Assembly: GCF_018614575.1 (NCBI RefSeq)
Contig: NZ_JAGGOJ010000010.1
Span: 399,138-463,137 of the forward strand
Source of the DNA: Streptomyces sp. ISL-10
Lineage (GTDB): Bacteria; Actinomycetota; Actinomycetes; Streptomycetales; Streptomycetaceae
DNA: 64,000 bases
Direction of reading: 5' to 3'
Below, piece by piece: positions 54,653 through 62,896 of this stretch (within the stretch, counting starts at the first letter, position 1; the number at the start of each line of letters is the position of its first letter). The notes beneath the pieces were generated by a model. The model saw nothing but the letters and a program-made list of their open reading frames with translations, ran no database searches and had not been told where the DNA came from. Position numbers and translations under genes: made by a program.

Positions 54653-55131
54653 TCCTCGTCACGCCCTTCGGTGGTCGCGTGCGGGTCCCGGCCCGTGCCG
54701 GTGCCGGTGTCGGCCTGCGTCGGCCCCACCGCCGCCCGTAGTTCGGCGAGTTCGGCCCGCAGCCGCGCGTTCTCCTGTTCAGGCGTCAGCTCGGGCGTCG
54801 GTTCGAGCGTCGCCGCGTCGGGCTGCGCGCTGTCCACGGCGGCGGGCGGAGGACCGCTGGGGGCGGCCTGCCGCGGCTGCCGTGCGCGGGAGGACAGCGA
54901 CGGGTCGTGCTCCCACCAGTCGATGCCCATCTCCTTCGCCTTGTCCACGGAGGCGACGAGAAGGCGGAGCTTGATGGTCAGCAGCTCGATGTCCAGCAGG
55001 TCGATCCGGATGTCTCCCGCGATGACGATGCCCTTGTCCAGGACCCGTTCCAGGATGTCGGCGAGATTGGCGGACGAGCCCTGCTGCCCGTACGGGGAGG
55101 CGGCCGTGCGGCCCGCGAGTGGATGGGTCAC
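54649..55131 (-). CDS. gvpJ: Gas vesicle protein GvpJ (GvpA family with long tail)
   Basis: About 160 residues. GTG 55131 (VTHPLAGRTAASPYGQQG) has GGGAGGAGG upstream. The core NLADILERVLDKGIVIAGDI then DLLDIELLTIKLRLLVASVD is GvpA-like, followed by KEMGIDWWEHDPSL, which is typical of GvpJ. An acidic Pro/Ala tail and a short coiled coil (ENARLRAELAELRAAVG) follow. It is thought to act in the tip or nucleus of the vesicle. The frame stays open upstream of 55131 through the repeats, but this has no start signal. Confidence 0.9.
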   Translation of the reverse strand: MTHPLAGRTAASPYGQQGSSANLADILERVLDKGIVIAGDIRIDLLDIELLTIKLRLLVASVDKAKEMGIDWWEHDPSLSSRARQPRQAAPSGPPPAAVDSAQPDAATLEPTPELTPEQENARLRAELAELRAAVGPTQADTGTGTGRDPHATTEGRDEE

Positions 55132-55456
55132 GGTGTCCGCCTCCTCCCTGCCATCGGCGCGCCCCTGTGCGACACGCCGCGATCTCCTGCCGGGGCTGTG
55201 CCCGGCCTGCCGTTGTCCGTCATTGCTGGTGCACCTCGTTCTCTCGTCACGGCAGGAACGCCGTTCCGTGACCGGTGTTGCCGCGGCGCGGCCGGAACGC
55301 CGTCCCCGTGGCCCGTGTCGGTCGCGCCGCGGCCGCACTGCCTTGCGTGTGCGCCGTGTGGTTGCGGCGCGGCCGGAACGCCTTACGCGTGCGCCGTGCC
55401 GGTCGCGCGCCACCAGCGGAACGGCGTTCCCCGTGCCCGGTGTCGTCGCGGCGCGG
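55132..55456. repeat. Five degenerate ~40-bp repeats between gvpG and gvpJ
   Basis: From about 55256 to 55457, five units of about 38-43 bases share GAACGCC..., a middle CCGTG..CCGGTGT and the end GGCGCGGCCG. The unit lengths are not multiples of three, so they are not a coded repeat. In the published Streptomyces order gvpOAFGYZJLSK this is the place of gvpY and gvpZ, which are missing here. Confidence 0.7.
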
Positions 55457-55714
55457 TCAGCCGTTGCTCCGCGTGTGCCGTCGGTGTTCTGTGATCTCCT
55501 CCAGCCGGTCCAGGAGTCGGTCCTCCAGCCGGTCGAACTCCTCCGCACCGATACGGCCGCTCGTCAGGTCCCGTTCGAGCGCCGCCAGTTCCCTGCGGAT
55601 CGGCTCCGGGTCGTTGTATTCGCGCTCGGCGGCGAGCACGACCTGGTCGAGAACCCACACCGTGCCGCGGACGGGGGCGAACGGGAAGGTGAGGAGGCTG
55701 GTGATCAGTCCCAT
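55457..55714 (-). CDS. gvpG: Gas vesicle protein GvpG
   Basis: 85 residues. ATG 55714 (MGLITSLLTFPFAPVRGTVW) follows AGGAG. The hydrophobic N-terminal helix, then VLDQVVLAAEREYNDPEPIR and the charged helical C-terminus (LTSGRIGAEEFDRLEDRLLD) are the GvpG pattern. It acts with GvpF/L in assembly. It lies 31 bases after gvpF. Confidence 0.92.
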   Translation of the reverse strand: MGLITSLLTFPFAPVRGTVWVLDQVVLAAEREYNDPEPIRRELAALERDLTSGRIGAEEFDRLEDRLLDRLEEITEHRRHTRSNG

Positions 55715-55745
55715 GGCTGCTCCTGTCGGTCCTGGTCGGAGCCGG

Positions 55746-56459
55746 TCAGACGAAGCTGTACGGCGGCAGCGGCCCGGTGAGCGTGAGCCGGTAGGCGCTG
55801 CCCCGCCGCTCCGCCTCCTCCCGGACACGCCGGGAGAAGTCGGCCGTGTCCTCACTTCTGAGGAGGAACGACACGTTGAGGAAGTGGGTCCCGGTTCCCT
55901 CACCCTGTGCGGTCCGCGCCGCGGCCGGGGCCAGCAGGGCCACCAGTTCGTCGGCCTCGCTCTGCCGGCGGGCCGTCACCGCGTCGGAGACCATCTCGCC
56001 GAGTGCCACGCGCTCGTGATGGGCCGCGGGCTCATTCCGAGTGCGCTCGTTGAGCAGTCGTATCTCCTCGGACTGCGTCATGATCTCGCGCAGCAGGTCG
56101 TCCTCGTCACGGGAGACCGTGAGGTGGAACTCGACATGGCCGTCGAGCTCGGCGAGCCGTTCGCGGTAGCCGGTCTGTTCCTGTTCGAGGACGGCGGCCA
56201 CCTGGTCGTCGTCGGGGCCGAGCAGGCCGAAGCGCATGGGCAGGGTCGCTCCGTCGCCCATCAGCCGCTCGATCACGTGCTGGTGGGCCAGTACGTCGCG
56301 GCGCTTGGCGCGCAGACCGGGCGGCGCCTCGCTGACCACGGCCGTCAGGTCCCGCGCCGTGACCGCACGCAGTCGCGCGGGCGGGTCGCCGACACCGGGA
56401 ACGTCATCGATGTGCAGCGGGTGGTCGGCGCGGGTGATGGCGTACACGTAGGTGGGCAC
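55746..56459 (-). CDS. gvpF: Gas vesicle protein GvpF
   Basis: 237 residues. GTG 56459 (VPTYVYAITRADHPLHIDDV) begins the GvpF/L ferredoxin-like fold. The middle HQHVIERLMGDGATLPMRFG and VEFHLTVSRDEDDLLREIMT regions and the end YRLTLTGPLPPYSFV match the family. It is shorter than GvpL at 53.8-54.7 kb and starts three bases after the gvpA stop, so it is co-translated with the structural gene. Confidence 0.93.
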   Translation of the reverse strand: MPTYVYAITRADHPLHIDDVPGVGDPPARLRAVTARDLTAVVSEAPPGLRAKRRDVLAHQHVIERLMGDGATLPMRFGLLGPDDDQVAAVLEQEQTGYRERLAELDGHVEFHLTVSRDEDDLLREIMTQSEEIRLLNERTRNEPAAHHERVALGEMVSDAVTARRQSEADELVALLAPAAARTAQGEGTGTHFLNVSFLLRSEDTADFSRRVREEAERRGSAYRLTLTGPLPPYSFV

Positions 56460-56462
56460 GGG

Positions 56463-56894
56463 CTACTCCCCCCGGCTCGCGGACGTCTGCTGCCCGGCGG
56501 CCTTGCGCGCCGGACGCTTGCGCGGCTCCTCCTCGGCATCGCGGTCGCCCTTGAACGAGTCGGTCAGGGCCTCCACCGCGCCGCTCAGCGCGCCTTTCGA
56601 CTTGCCCTTGGCCCCGCCCTCGCTGATGTCACCGACGATGTCGGTGAGCTGGCTGGGCGCCTTGCGCCCGGTCTCCAGGTCCAGCCGGTTGCACGCCTCG
56701 GCGAACCTCAGATACGTGTCGACGCTGGCGACCACCACCCGCACGTCGACCTTGAGTATTTCGATTCCGACCAGGGAGACGCGTACGAAGGCGTCGATGA
56801 CGAGCCCTCGGTCGAGTATGAGTTCGAGGACGTCGTACAGACTCCCCGAGCCGCTTGCGCCGGTCGTTGCGTTGCTTTGCTGGACGAGTGTCAC
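56463..56894 (-). CDS. gvpA: Major gas vesicle structural protein GvpA
   Basis: About 143 residues. GTG 56894 has GGAG six bases upstream; ATG 56906 is an alternative. The rib-forming core is [19 protein letters not shown], then [20 protein letters not shown] and [19 protein letters not shown], almost textbook GvpA. The C-terminal extension after about 90 ([19 protein letters not shown], then KGKSKGAL, ending [11 protein letters not shown]) is charged and longer than in cyanobacterial or haloarchaeal GvpA, as is usual in Streptomyces, which are not known to make visible vesicles. Confidence 0.94.
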   Translation of the reverse strand: MTLVQQSNATTGASGSGSLYDVLELILDRGLVIDAFVRVSLVGIEILKVDVRVVVASVDTYLRFAEACNRLDLETGRKAPSQLTDIVGDISEGGAKGKSKGALSGAVEALTDSFKGDRDAEEEPRKRPARKAAGQQTSASRGE

Positions 56895-56962
56895 AGCGGA
56901 CTCCATCCGATGATCTGGTTCGGGCCGCGGCCTGTTGTGTCGCCGGCAGGGCCCGGTGGATT

Positions 56963-57262
56963 TCAGCGGCGGTCGATCTGGCCCCTCGCATACCGGTGCT
57001 TGCGCTCGTACGCGACGAGCAGTCCGTCGGCGTCGAGCGTGACGCGATAGGAGGCCATGACGCTCATGGTGTCGGGAACCCTTTCGAGTTCGACCACCTC
57101 CACGTCGGCGCACCATCCTTCGTCGGTGGCTCTCAACGCGGAAACGGCGCCGGGCTCGCACCGGAGCAATTCGGCGAGCTGCCCGGAGGCACGGCGCATG
57201 GCCGTGGAAACGTCGATGCGCTTCTCGGCGGCCGTGTCACCTTTGCCGTCAGTGGCGTTCAT
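56963..57262 (-). CDS. gvpO: Gas vesicle protein GvpO
   Basis: About 99 residues. ATG 57262 ([19 protein letters not shown]) follows GAGGGTGG. The conserved part [20 protein letters not shown], then [20 protein letters not shown] and [20 protein letters not shown], is the GvpO fold. It is the first gene of the Streptomyces gvp operon, 68 bases before gvpA. GvpO is required in haloarchaea; its job is unclear. Confidence 0.92.
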   Translation of the reverse strand: MNATDGKGDTAAEKRIDVSTAMRRASGQLAELLRCEPGAVSALRATDEGWCADVEVVELERVPDTMSVMASYRVTLDADGLLVAYERKHRYARGQIDRR

Positions 57263-57650
57263 GTTCCCACCCTCACGCGTCACCATTGCTGTCCCGGGGA
57301 GGCCTTCGGCCGTCCGCCGCGGTCTCGGTGCGCGTGCCCGTGGGAGCCGAACATATGCGGCACCGCCGTGTATTCGTCTCGGCCGTTGTCCGTCGGGCGG
57401 GCTCGCTCGTCCCTGGCCGCGCGCGGCTTTCCGCAGGCGGCGCGGCTGCCCCGGCAGGACGGGAGGATCCGGGTCGACGTCTCGATTCCCGCCCGCGTCA
57501 CCCGCTGCGAGTCCGGCTCGAGCCGCTGCTGGTCGGCTACCGCGCCGCCACCTTTCCGCTCCGTTTGCGCGGCTGCCCGGAGGTCACTCCACTGGGGGGA
57601 GAGCGAACCGACGACGCAACCGCGTCGAGCACCTCGAAGGAGACGAGACC
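57263..57650. other. Divergent upstream region of gvpO and the copper-binding protein gene
   Basis: 388 bases with no assured gene. A minus-strand frame (57280-57501, 73 residues, Arg/His/Gly-rich) ends 17 bases before gvpO; it lacks a good ribosome site. I found no GNNT-N14-16-GGGTAY in either direction. Confidence 0.4.
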
Positions 57651-58061
57651 ATGGCCACTGTCGTGAAGGACATGCTGGGCACCTACCCCGCCGATCTGGG
57701 TGGCGTCGACCGCGACGCGATGACCAGGTGCATCGAGGAGTGCATCGCCTGCGCCCAGGCGTGCACGGCCTGCGCGGACGCCTGTCTGTCCGAGGGCATG
57801 GTGGGAGACCTGACCAAGTGCATCCGCACCGACATGGACTGCGCGGACATCTGCACCGCCACCGGCGCGGTCCTGTCCCGGCACACCGGCTACGACGCCA
57901 ACATCACCCGGGCCATGCTCCAGGCCTGCATGACCGCGTGCAAGGCATGCGCCGATGAATGCGAGCGCCACGCGGACATGCACGAGCACTGCCGCGTCTG
58001 CGCCGAAGCCTGCCGCCGATGCGAACAGGCGTGCAAGGACCTGCTCGCCACCCTGGGCTGA
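57651..58061 (+). CDS. Four-helix-bundle copper-binding protein (Csp/DUF326-like)
   Basis: 136 residues, cytoplasmic. ATG 57651 follows AAGGAGA. Cysteines are spaced i, i+3/i+4 along helices: RCIEECIACAQACTACADAC, KCIRTDMDCADIC, ACMTACKACADECERH and HCRVCAEACRRCEQACKD. This is the pattern of Csp copper-storage proteins whose inner Cys bind many Cu(I) ions. There is no Tat or Sec signal, so it is the cytosolic (Csp3-like) form, likely protecting against copper stress. Confidence 0.92.
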   Translation: MATVVKDMLGTYPADLGGVDRDAMTRCIEECIACAQACTACADACLSEGMVGDLTKCIRTDMDCADICTATGAVLSRHTGYDANITRAMLQACMTACKACADECERHADMHEHCRVCAEACRRCEQACKDLLATLG

Positions 58062-58585
58062 CGGGGCGGTCGTGGGGCATGGGGGCGTCCAGGACGCGGT
58101 CTGTCGGACGCGCCGGCCGACCTTTTGGCACGGGTGCATCACGGCGGTGGCAGCGGCCGGAGACCACACGGCCCGCCGCGCCCACTGACCCGAACGCACG
58201 CATGTCCGAGAGGGCCGACCGGGAGATCTTCCCGGCCGGCCCTTCGCCGTTTCAGTGGGGCACAAGGCCCGCGTGTGCGCACACGAGAGGAGCACCGGTC
58301 CACGTCGCCGAAGCGAGACCGGCACCCGGCGAGAATCTCGGCTGAGCCCCGACGCGGTCGATGCGTCGTTCCCCGATCAGGCACATCTCTCCGATACTGG
58401 ATGTTGTCGCCGGGCCTGCCGATGTCGGGCGAAGCGCCTGACAGACATTCGGGAAAACAGCATCAGCCCCGCCAAAGACCGCCCGACGCCGTCGGCGACC
58501 GCCCAGGGCCCCGGCCCCGTACACACCCGTTGACCAGGCAAACCCTCTTCAGGGGCCTGGCTTGCAACTTCCCCAGGAGGAACCG
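58062..58585. other. Intergenic region before the dha operon
   Basis: 524 bases without a recognised gene. It contains an imperfect terminator-like hairpin (58211-58243) for the copper-protein gene. Further on is presumed dhaK promoter sequence; GGGAAA at 58451-58456 has no fitting GNNT. Confidence 0.5.
58211..58243 (+). terminator. Terminator-like hairpin downstream of the copper-binding protein
   Basis: AGGGCCGACCGGGA and TCCCGGCCGGCCCT form a 14-bp stem with one mismatch and a 5-base loop, 150 bases beyond the stop. Confidence 0.5.
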
Positions 58586-59578
58586 TTGAAGATGCTCATC
58601 AACGTGCCGGAGACCGTCGTCGCCGACGCGCTGCGCGGGATGGCCGCCGCGTATCCCGAGCTCAGCGTCGACGTGGACAACCGCGTGATCATCCGGCGGG
58701 ACGCACCGGTCGCCGGCAAGGTGGCGCTCGTCTCCGGAGGCGGATCGGGGCACGAGCCCCTGCACGGCGGGTTCGTCGGACCCGGGATGCTGGACGGCGC
58801 CTGCCCGGGTGAGGTGTTCACCAGCCCCGTGCCGGACCAGATGGTGCGGGCCGCCGCCGCTGTCGAGAGCGGCGAGGGCGTGCTGTTCGTCGTCAAGAAC
58901 TACACCGGTGACGTGCTCAACTTCCAGATGGCGACCGAGCTCGCCGAGGACGAGGGTGTGCGGCTCGCCACCGTCCTGGTCGACGACGACGTCGCCGTGA
59001 CGGACAGTCTGTACACCGCGGGCCGGCGCGGCACCGGTGGGACCCTGTTCGTGGAGAAGATCGCGGGCGCCGCCGCCGAGGAGGGCGCCCCGCTGGAGCG
59101 GGTCGAGGCCATCGCCCGGCAGGTGAACGCCTCCTCCCGCAGTTTCGGAGTCGCGCTCAGCGCGTGCAGCACCCCCGCCAAGGGCGGCCCCACCTTCGAT
59201 CTGCCGCCGGGTGAGCTGGAGTTGGGCGTCGGTATCCACGGCGAGCCGGGCCGTGAGCGGCGGGCGATGATGACAGCACGGGAGATCGCGGACTTCGCTG
59301 TCGGCGCGGTCCTCGACGACCTGCGCCCCACCGGTCCGGTCATCGCGCTCGTCAACGGGATGGGCGGCACTCCTCTGCTGGAGCTGTACGGCTTCAACGC
59401 CGAGGTGCAGCGGGTCCTCACCGAACGCGACGTCGCGGTGGCCCGCACCCTCGTCGGCAACTACGTCACCTCGCTCGACATGGCCGGCTGCTCGGTGACG
59501 CTGTGCCAGGTGGACGAGGAACTGCTGAGGCTGTGGGACGCGCCGGTGCAGACGCCCGCCCTGCGGTGGGGACGCTGA
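58586..59578 (+). CDS. dhaK: Dihydroxyacetone kinase subunit DhaK
   Basis: About 330 residues. It binds dihydroxyacetone covalently through a His and takes phosphate from DhaL. TTG 58586 has AGGAGG five bases upstream and gives LKMLINVPETVVADAL; the ATG two codons on (58592) is possible. GGGSGHEPLHGGFVGPGML is the diagnostic substrate-binding region, and LGVGIHGEPGRER contains the hemiaminal His. First gene of dhaK-dhaL-dhaM. Confidence 0.94.
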   Translation: MKMLINVPETVVADALRGMAAAYPELSVDVDNRVIIRRDAPVAGKVALVSGGGSGHEPLHGGFVGPGMLDGACPGEVFTSPVPDQMVRAAAAVESGEGVLFVVKNYTGDVLNFQMATELAEDEGVRLATVLVDDDVAVTDSLYTAGRRGTGGTLFVEKIAGAAAEEGAPLERVEAIARQVNASSRSFGVALSACSTPAKGGPTFDLPPGELELGVGIHGEPGRERRAMMTAREIADFAVGAVLDDLRPTGPVIALVNGMGGTPLLELYGFNAEVQRVLTERDVAVARTLVGNYVTSLDMAGCSVTLCQVDEELLRLWDAPVQTPALRWGR

Positions 59579-59625
59579 GCCGCCGCCCCGCCGCCCGACC
59601 GATGATCCGATCCGAGGAGCTTCCC

Positions 59626-60240
59626 GTGCTCGACGCCGCATTCTTCCGCCGCTGGCTCACGACCGCCGCCGCGGCCGTGGACCGCGAGGCCGACCGTCTG
59701 ACCGAGCTGGATTCCGCGATCGGCGACGCCGACCACGGAAGCAACCTCCAGCGCGGGTTCGCGGCGGTCGTCGCGGCCCTGGAGAAGGAGGCGCCGGCCG
59801 CTCCCGGTGCCGTACTGGTCCTGGCGGGGCGGCAGTTGATCTCGACGGTGGGCGGGGCTTCCGGACCGCTGTACGGGACGCTGCTGCGGCGGACCGGCAA
59901 GGCGCTGGGCGACGAAGCCGAGGTGAGCGCAGGGCAGCTGGCCGAGGCGCTGAGGGCGGGTGTCGCGGCCGTGGCCCAGCTGGGCGGCGCCAAGGCGGGC
60001 GACAAGACGATGCTGGACGCTCTGGAGCCGGCCGTCGCCGCGCTCGGCGACAGCACACAGTCGTTCGCCGCCGCCCGTGAGGCGGCCGAGCAGGGGGCGC
60101 TGGCGACGGTGCCGCTGCAGGCGCGCAAGGGCAGGGCCAGCTATCTCGGGGAGCGCAGCATCGGGCATCAGGATCCGGGGGCGACGTCGTCGGCGCTGCT
60201 CGTGGCGGCGCTCGCCGAGACGGCGGAGGCGGCCGGATGA
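59626..60240 (+). CDS. dhaL: Dihydroxyacetone kinase ADP-binding subunit DhaL
   Basis: About 204 residues. GTG 59626 (VLDAAFFRRWLTTAAAAVDR) has GAGGAG six bases upstream; ATG 59602 would place that site inside the gene. The nucleotide/Mg site is DSAIGDADHGSNLQRGF, then TVGGASGPLYGTLLRR, GAKAGDKTMLDAL and RKGRASYLGERSIGHQDPG: the DAK2 pattern. DhaL carries a tightly bound ADP rephosphorylated by DhaM. It overlaps dhaM by four bases. Confidence 0.94.
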   Translation: MLDAAFFRRWLTTAAAAVDREADRLTELDSAIGDADHGSNLQRGFAAVVAALEKEAPAAPGAVLVLAGRQLISTVGGASGPLYGTLLRRTGKALGDEAEVSAGQLAEALRAGVAAVAQLGGAKAGDKTMLDALEPAVAALGDSTQSFAAAREAAEQGALATVPLQARKGRASYLGERSIGHQDPGATSSALLVAALAETAEAAG

Positions 60241-60650
60241 GCGGCGACAGCCGGCGGGTCGGGATCGTGCTGGTGTCGCACAGCGCCGACGTGGCGCGTT
60301 CGGTCGCCGCCCTGGCCCGCGGTCTTGCCGGCGGTGGTGAGCTCGCCCCGGTCGCCGCGGCGGGCGGCACGCCGGACGGCGGCCTCGGCACCAGTTCGGA
60401 GCTGATCTCGGCCGCGGCGGCGGAGGTGGACGGCGGGGCGGGCGTGGCCGTGCTGGTCGATCTGGGCAGTGCCGTGCTCACGGTGAAGGCCCTGCTCGCG
60501 GAGGGCGACGAACTGCCCGACGGCACACGGCTGGTGGACGCGCCCTTCGTCGAGGGCGCGGTGGCCGCGGTGGTGACCGCTTCGGCCGGGGGCGACCTGG
60601 ACGCGGTGGAGGCGGCGGCCTCGGAGGCGTACGGCTACCGCAAGGAGTGA
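60237..60650 (+). CDS. dhaM: PTS-type phosphoryl carrier DhaM (EIIA domain only)
   Basis: 137 residues. It starts MSGDSRRVGIVLVSHSADVA with the phospho-acceptor His in VSHSADVA. GTSSELISAAAAEVDGG and VAVLVDLGSAVLTVKALL are family marks. The protein ends after the mannose-type EIIA domain; the HPr and EI-like domains found in the enterobacterial DhaM are absent, so general PTS proteins elsewhere must supply the phosphate. ATG overlaps the dhaL stop. Confidence 0.92.
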   Translation: MSGDSRRVGIVLVSHSADVARSVAALARGLAGGGELAPVAAAGGTPDGGLGTSSELISAAAAEVDGGAGVAVLVDLGSAVLTVKALLAEGDELPDGTRLVDAPFVEGAVAAVVTASAGGDLDAVEAAASEAYGYRKE

Positions 60651-60671
60651 GGAGTGGCGGGTGGGGCCCGT

Positions 60672-60705
60672 GCGGCCGGGTGTGGCGAACGGCTCACCCG
60701 GCCGC
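60672..60705 (+). terminator. Hairpin terminator of the dha operon
   Basis: GCGGCCGGGTG (60672-60682) and CACCCGGCCGC (60695-60705) form a perfect 11-bp stem with a 12-base loop, 21 bases after dhaM, separating it from the riboswitch-controlled operon. Confidence 0.8.
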
Positions 60706-60744
60706 GGGCCGGTGCACCCGTGCGCGGCTTGTGATGTCGCTGGT

Positions 60745-60940
60745 CGGCGCACTACTGTCACGGAGCCTTGGTGTTCGGGAAACCGGTGAAGTACCGGTGC
60801 GGCCCTCGCCACTGTGATCGGGAAGTCCGGCTCCACCCCCTCAGGGGAAGTCACTGGGCCACCGCGGGAGACCGCGGTACCTGGGAAGGCGGAGTCACGG
60901 GCGGCATGACCCGTCAGTCAGGAGACCGGCCAGGGCGCGT
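60745..60940 (+). ncRNA. Cobalamin (AdoCbl) riboswitch
   Basis: The leader of cbiM has the hallmarks of the cobalamin riboswitch: the GCCTTGGTGTTCGGGAAACC opening, GGTGAAGTACCGG forming the P2-P3 area, GCCACTGTGATCGGGAAGTC, and the downstream B12 box GTCAGTCAGGAGACCGGCC at about 60914-60932 (canonical AGTCAGGATACCTGCC-like). Ligand binding should lower expression of the cobalt-uptake operon when cobalamin is plentiful. Confidence 0.93.
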
Positions 60941-60977
60941 TGTCCATCCACGAGGTGCTGGAGAGGGTCTCCCGACC

Positions 60978-61667
60978 ATGCATATAGCCGAGGGGTATCT
61001 GCCCCCGTTGCACGCCGCCGCCTGGGGCGTCGCGGCCGCCCCGTTCGTCGTCCACGGTGTACGCGCCCTGACCCGTGAGGTCAAGGACCACCCCGAGTCC
61101 ACCCTGCTGCTCGGCGCCTCCGGTGCCTTCACGTTCGTGCTCTCCGCGCTGAAGATCCCGTCGGTGACGGGCAGCTGCTCGCATCCGACCGGAACGGGAC
61201 TCGGCGCCATCCTGTTCCGGCCGCCGATCATGGCGGTGCTCGGCACGATCACCCTGCTGTTCCAGGCCCTGTTGCTGGCGCACGGCGGCCTCACGACGCT
61301 CGGCGCCAACGTGTTCTCCTTGGCGATCGTCGGGCCGTGGGCCGGTTACGGGGTCTACCGGCTGCTGCGGCGCTCCGGCGTCCCGCTGATGGTGGCGGTG
61401 TTCTTCGGCGCGTTCATGGCCGACCTGTCGACGTACTGCGTCACCAGCGTGCAGCTGGCGCTCGCCTTCCCCGACCCGAGCAGCGGATTGGTGGGCGCGC
61501 TCGCGAAGTTCGGCGGCATCTTCGCGCTCACGCAGATCCCGCTGGCGATCAGCGAGGGGCTGCTCACCGTGCTGGTGATGCGCCTGCTGAGCCAGTCCAG
61601 CAAGGGCGACCTGACTCGGCTCGGTGTGCTGGTCGCGGGTGCGAAGAAGGAGGCCGTGGGCCGATGA
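60978..61667 (+). CDS. cbiM: Cobalt ECF transporter S component CbiM
   Basis: About 229 residues. ATG 60978 ([17 protein letters not shown]) gives the diagnostic N-terminus in which Met1/His2 help bind Co(II) or Ni(II). [20 protein letters not shown], then [15 protein letters not shown], supplies the other metal ligands; about six membrane helices follow, including [20 protein letters not shown]. The preceding cobalamin riboswitch makes cobalt, not nickel, the likely substrate. It overlaps cbiN by four bases (ATGA). Confidence 0.95.
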   Translation: MHIAEGYLPPLHAAAWGVAAAPFVVHGVRALTREVKDHPESTLLLGASGAFTFVLSALKIPSVTGSCSHPTGTGLGAILFRPPIMAVLGTITLLFQALLLAHGGLTTLGANVFSLAIVGPWAGYGVYRLLRRSGVPLMVAVFFGAFMADLSTYCVTSVQLALAFPDPSSGLVGALAKFGGIFALTQIPLAISEGLLTVLVMRLLSQSSKGDLTRLGVLVAGAKKEAVGR

Positions 61668-62140
61668 GCCGTAACGCGAGGATCAATACGCTGCTGTTGC
61701 TGGCCGTGGCGGCGCTGGCCGTCCTGCCGCTCGTGCTGGGACTCGGCGACCACAAGGAGGAGCCGTTCACCGGCGCGGACGCGCAGGCCGAGACAGCGAT
61801 CACGGAGCTCGAACCGGACTACGAGCCCTGGTTCTCCCCCCTGTACGAGCCGCCGTCGGGCGAGATCGAGTCGGCGCTGTTCGCGCTCCAGGCCGCGATC
61901 GGCGCGGGAGTGCTGGCCTACTACTTCGGCCTGCGCAGGGGGCGCAGGCAGGGCGAGGAGCGGGCCGCGGCACGCGCTGGAGAAGTCACCGGTGGGGTCG
62001 TCGATGAAGTCACCGGCGAGGTCGCGGGCGCAGTCGACGACGAGGTCACCGGCAAGGTCATCGAGACGACGTCAGGCGGCGCGCGGGCCGGCCTCTCCGG
62101 GGCCGACGGCCGCGACGCTGCGGCCACGAAGCTGCCCTAG
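61664..62140 (+). CDS. cbiN: Cobalt ECF transporter component CbiN with extended C-terminus
   Basis: About 158 residues. CbiN normally has two membrane helices: [20 protein letters not shown] and [18 protein letters not shown] are present, with [20 protein letters not shown] and [15 protein letters not shown] in the outer loop, as in the family. After about residue 95 there is an extra acidic tail with repeats [14 protein letters not shown] and DEVTGKV, not found in usual CbiN. It keeps CbiM in its working form. ATG 61664 overlaps cbiM. Confidence 0.92.
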   Translation: MSRNARINTLLLLAVAALAVLPLVLGLGDHKEEPFTGADAQAETAITELEPDYEPWFSPLYEPPSGEIESALFALQAAIGAGVLAYYFGLRRGRRQGEERAAARAGEVTGGVVDEVTGEVAGAVDDEVTGKVIETTSGGARAGLSGADGRDAAATKLP

Positions 62141-62146
62141 CCGCCG

Positions 62147-62896
62147 ATGCTGCCCATCGACGCGGCGGCGCACAGCAGTCGCTGGCGCCGACGCCATCCC
62201 TGTGAGAAGGCCGTCCTCGGACTGGGGCTGACCGTCACGGCTGTCTCCCTGCCACCGTGGCCGGGCGCCGTCCTCGTGGCCGCCACCGCCCTCGGCGTCC
62301 TGCTGGGCCCGGCCGGGGTCGCGCCCCGGCAGCTGTGGCGGGCCTTCCGCATCCCGCTCGGATTCTGCGTCACCGGGGCGCTGCCGCTGTTGTTCGCCGT
62401 CGGCGGCGCCGCGGGACCGGTGTCCTTCGCGCCCGACGGCCCCGAACATGCCGGGGAGTTGCTGCTGCGGACCTCCGCGGCCTCGCTCGGCGTGCTGCTG
62501 TTCGCGTTCACCACGCCGGTCTCCGACGTCCTGCCCAGGCTGGTGCGCGCCGGGGTGCCGGCGGCCGTGGTGGACGTGGCGCTGGTGATGTACCGGATCA
62601 GTTTCCTGCTGCTGGACGCGATCACCCGGGTCCGGCAGGCACAGGCCGCCCGCCTCGGCCACACGAGCCGGGCGGCGGTGTGGCGCTCGCTGGCCGGGCT
62701 GGGCGCGACCGCGTTCGTCCGCGCCTTCGACCGGGCGGAGCGCCTGCAGGCGGGGCTCGCCGGACGTGGCTACGACGGCACGCTGCGGGTTCTGGTGCCC
62801 CGGTCGTCCGTGTCGCGTCCCTTCCTCGCCGCCGTCGCCGCGCTGCTGGCGAGCATCGTGCTGCTCACCCACCTGCTGGAAAGGTTCGTCCTGTGA
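62147..62896 (+). CDS. cbiQ: Cobalt ECF transporter transmembrane component CbiQ
   Basis: 249 residues, five to six membrane helices (AVLGLGLTVTAVSLPPWPGA, GALPLLFAVGGAAG, LLLRTSAASLGVLLFAFTTP, VVDVALVMYRISFLLLDAIT, VAALLASIVLLTHLL). The coupling-helix Ala-Arg-Gly motifs that contact the ATPase are in QAARLGHTSR and ERLQAGLAGRGYDGTL. It begins six bases after cbiN and overlaps cbiO by four. Confidence 0.92.
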   Translation: MLPIDAAAHSSRWRRRHPCEKAVLGLGLTVTAVSLPPWPGAVLVAATALGVLLGPAGVAPRQLWRAFRIPLGFCVTGALPLLFAVGGAAGPVSFAPDGPEHAGELLLRTSAASLGVLLFAFTTPVSDVLPRLVRAGVPAAVVDVALVMYRISFLLLDAITRVRQAQAARLGHTSRAAVWRSLAGLGATAFVRAFDRAERLQAGLAGRGYDGTLRVLVPRSSVSRPFLAAVAALLASIVLLTHLLERFVL

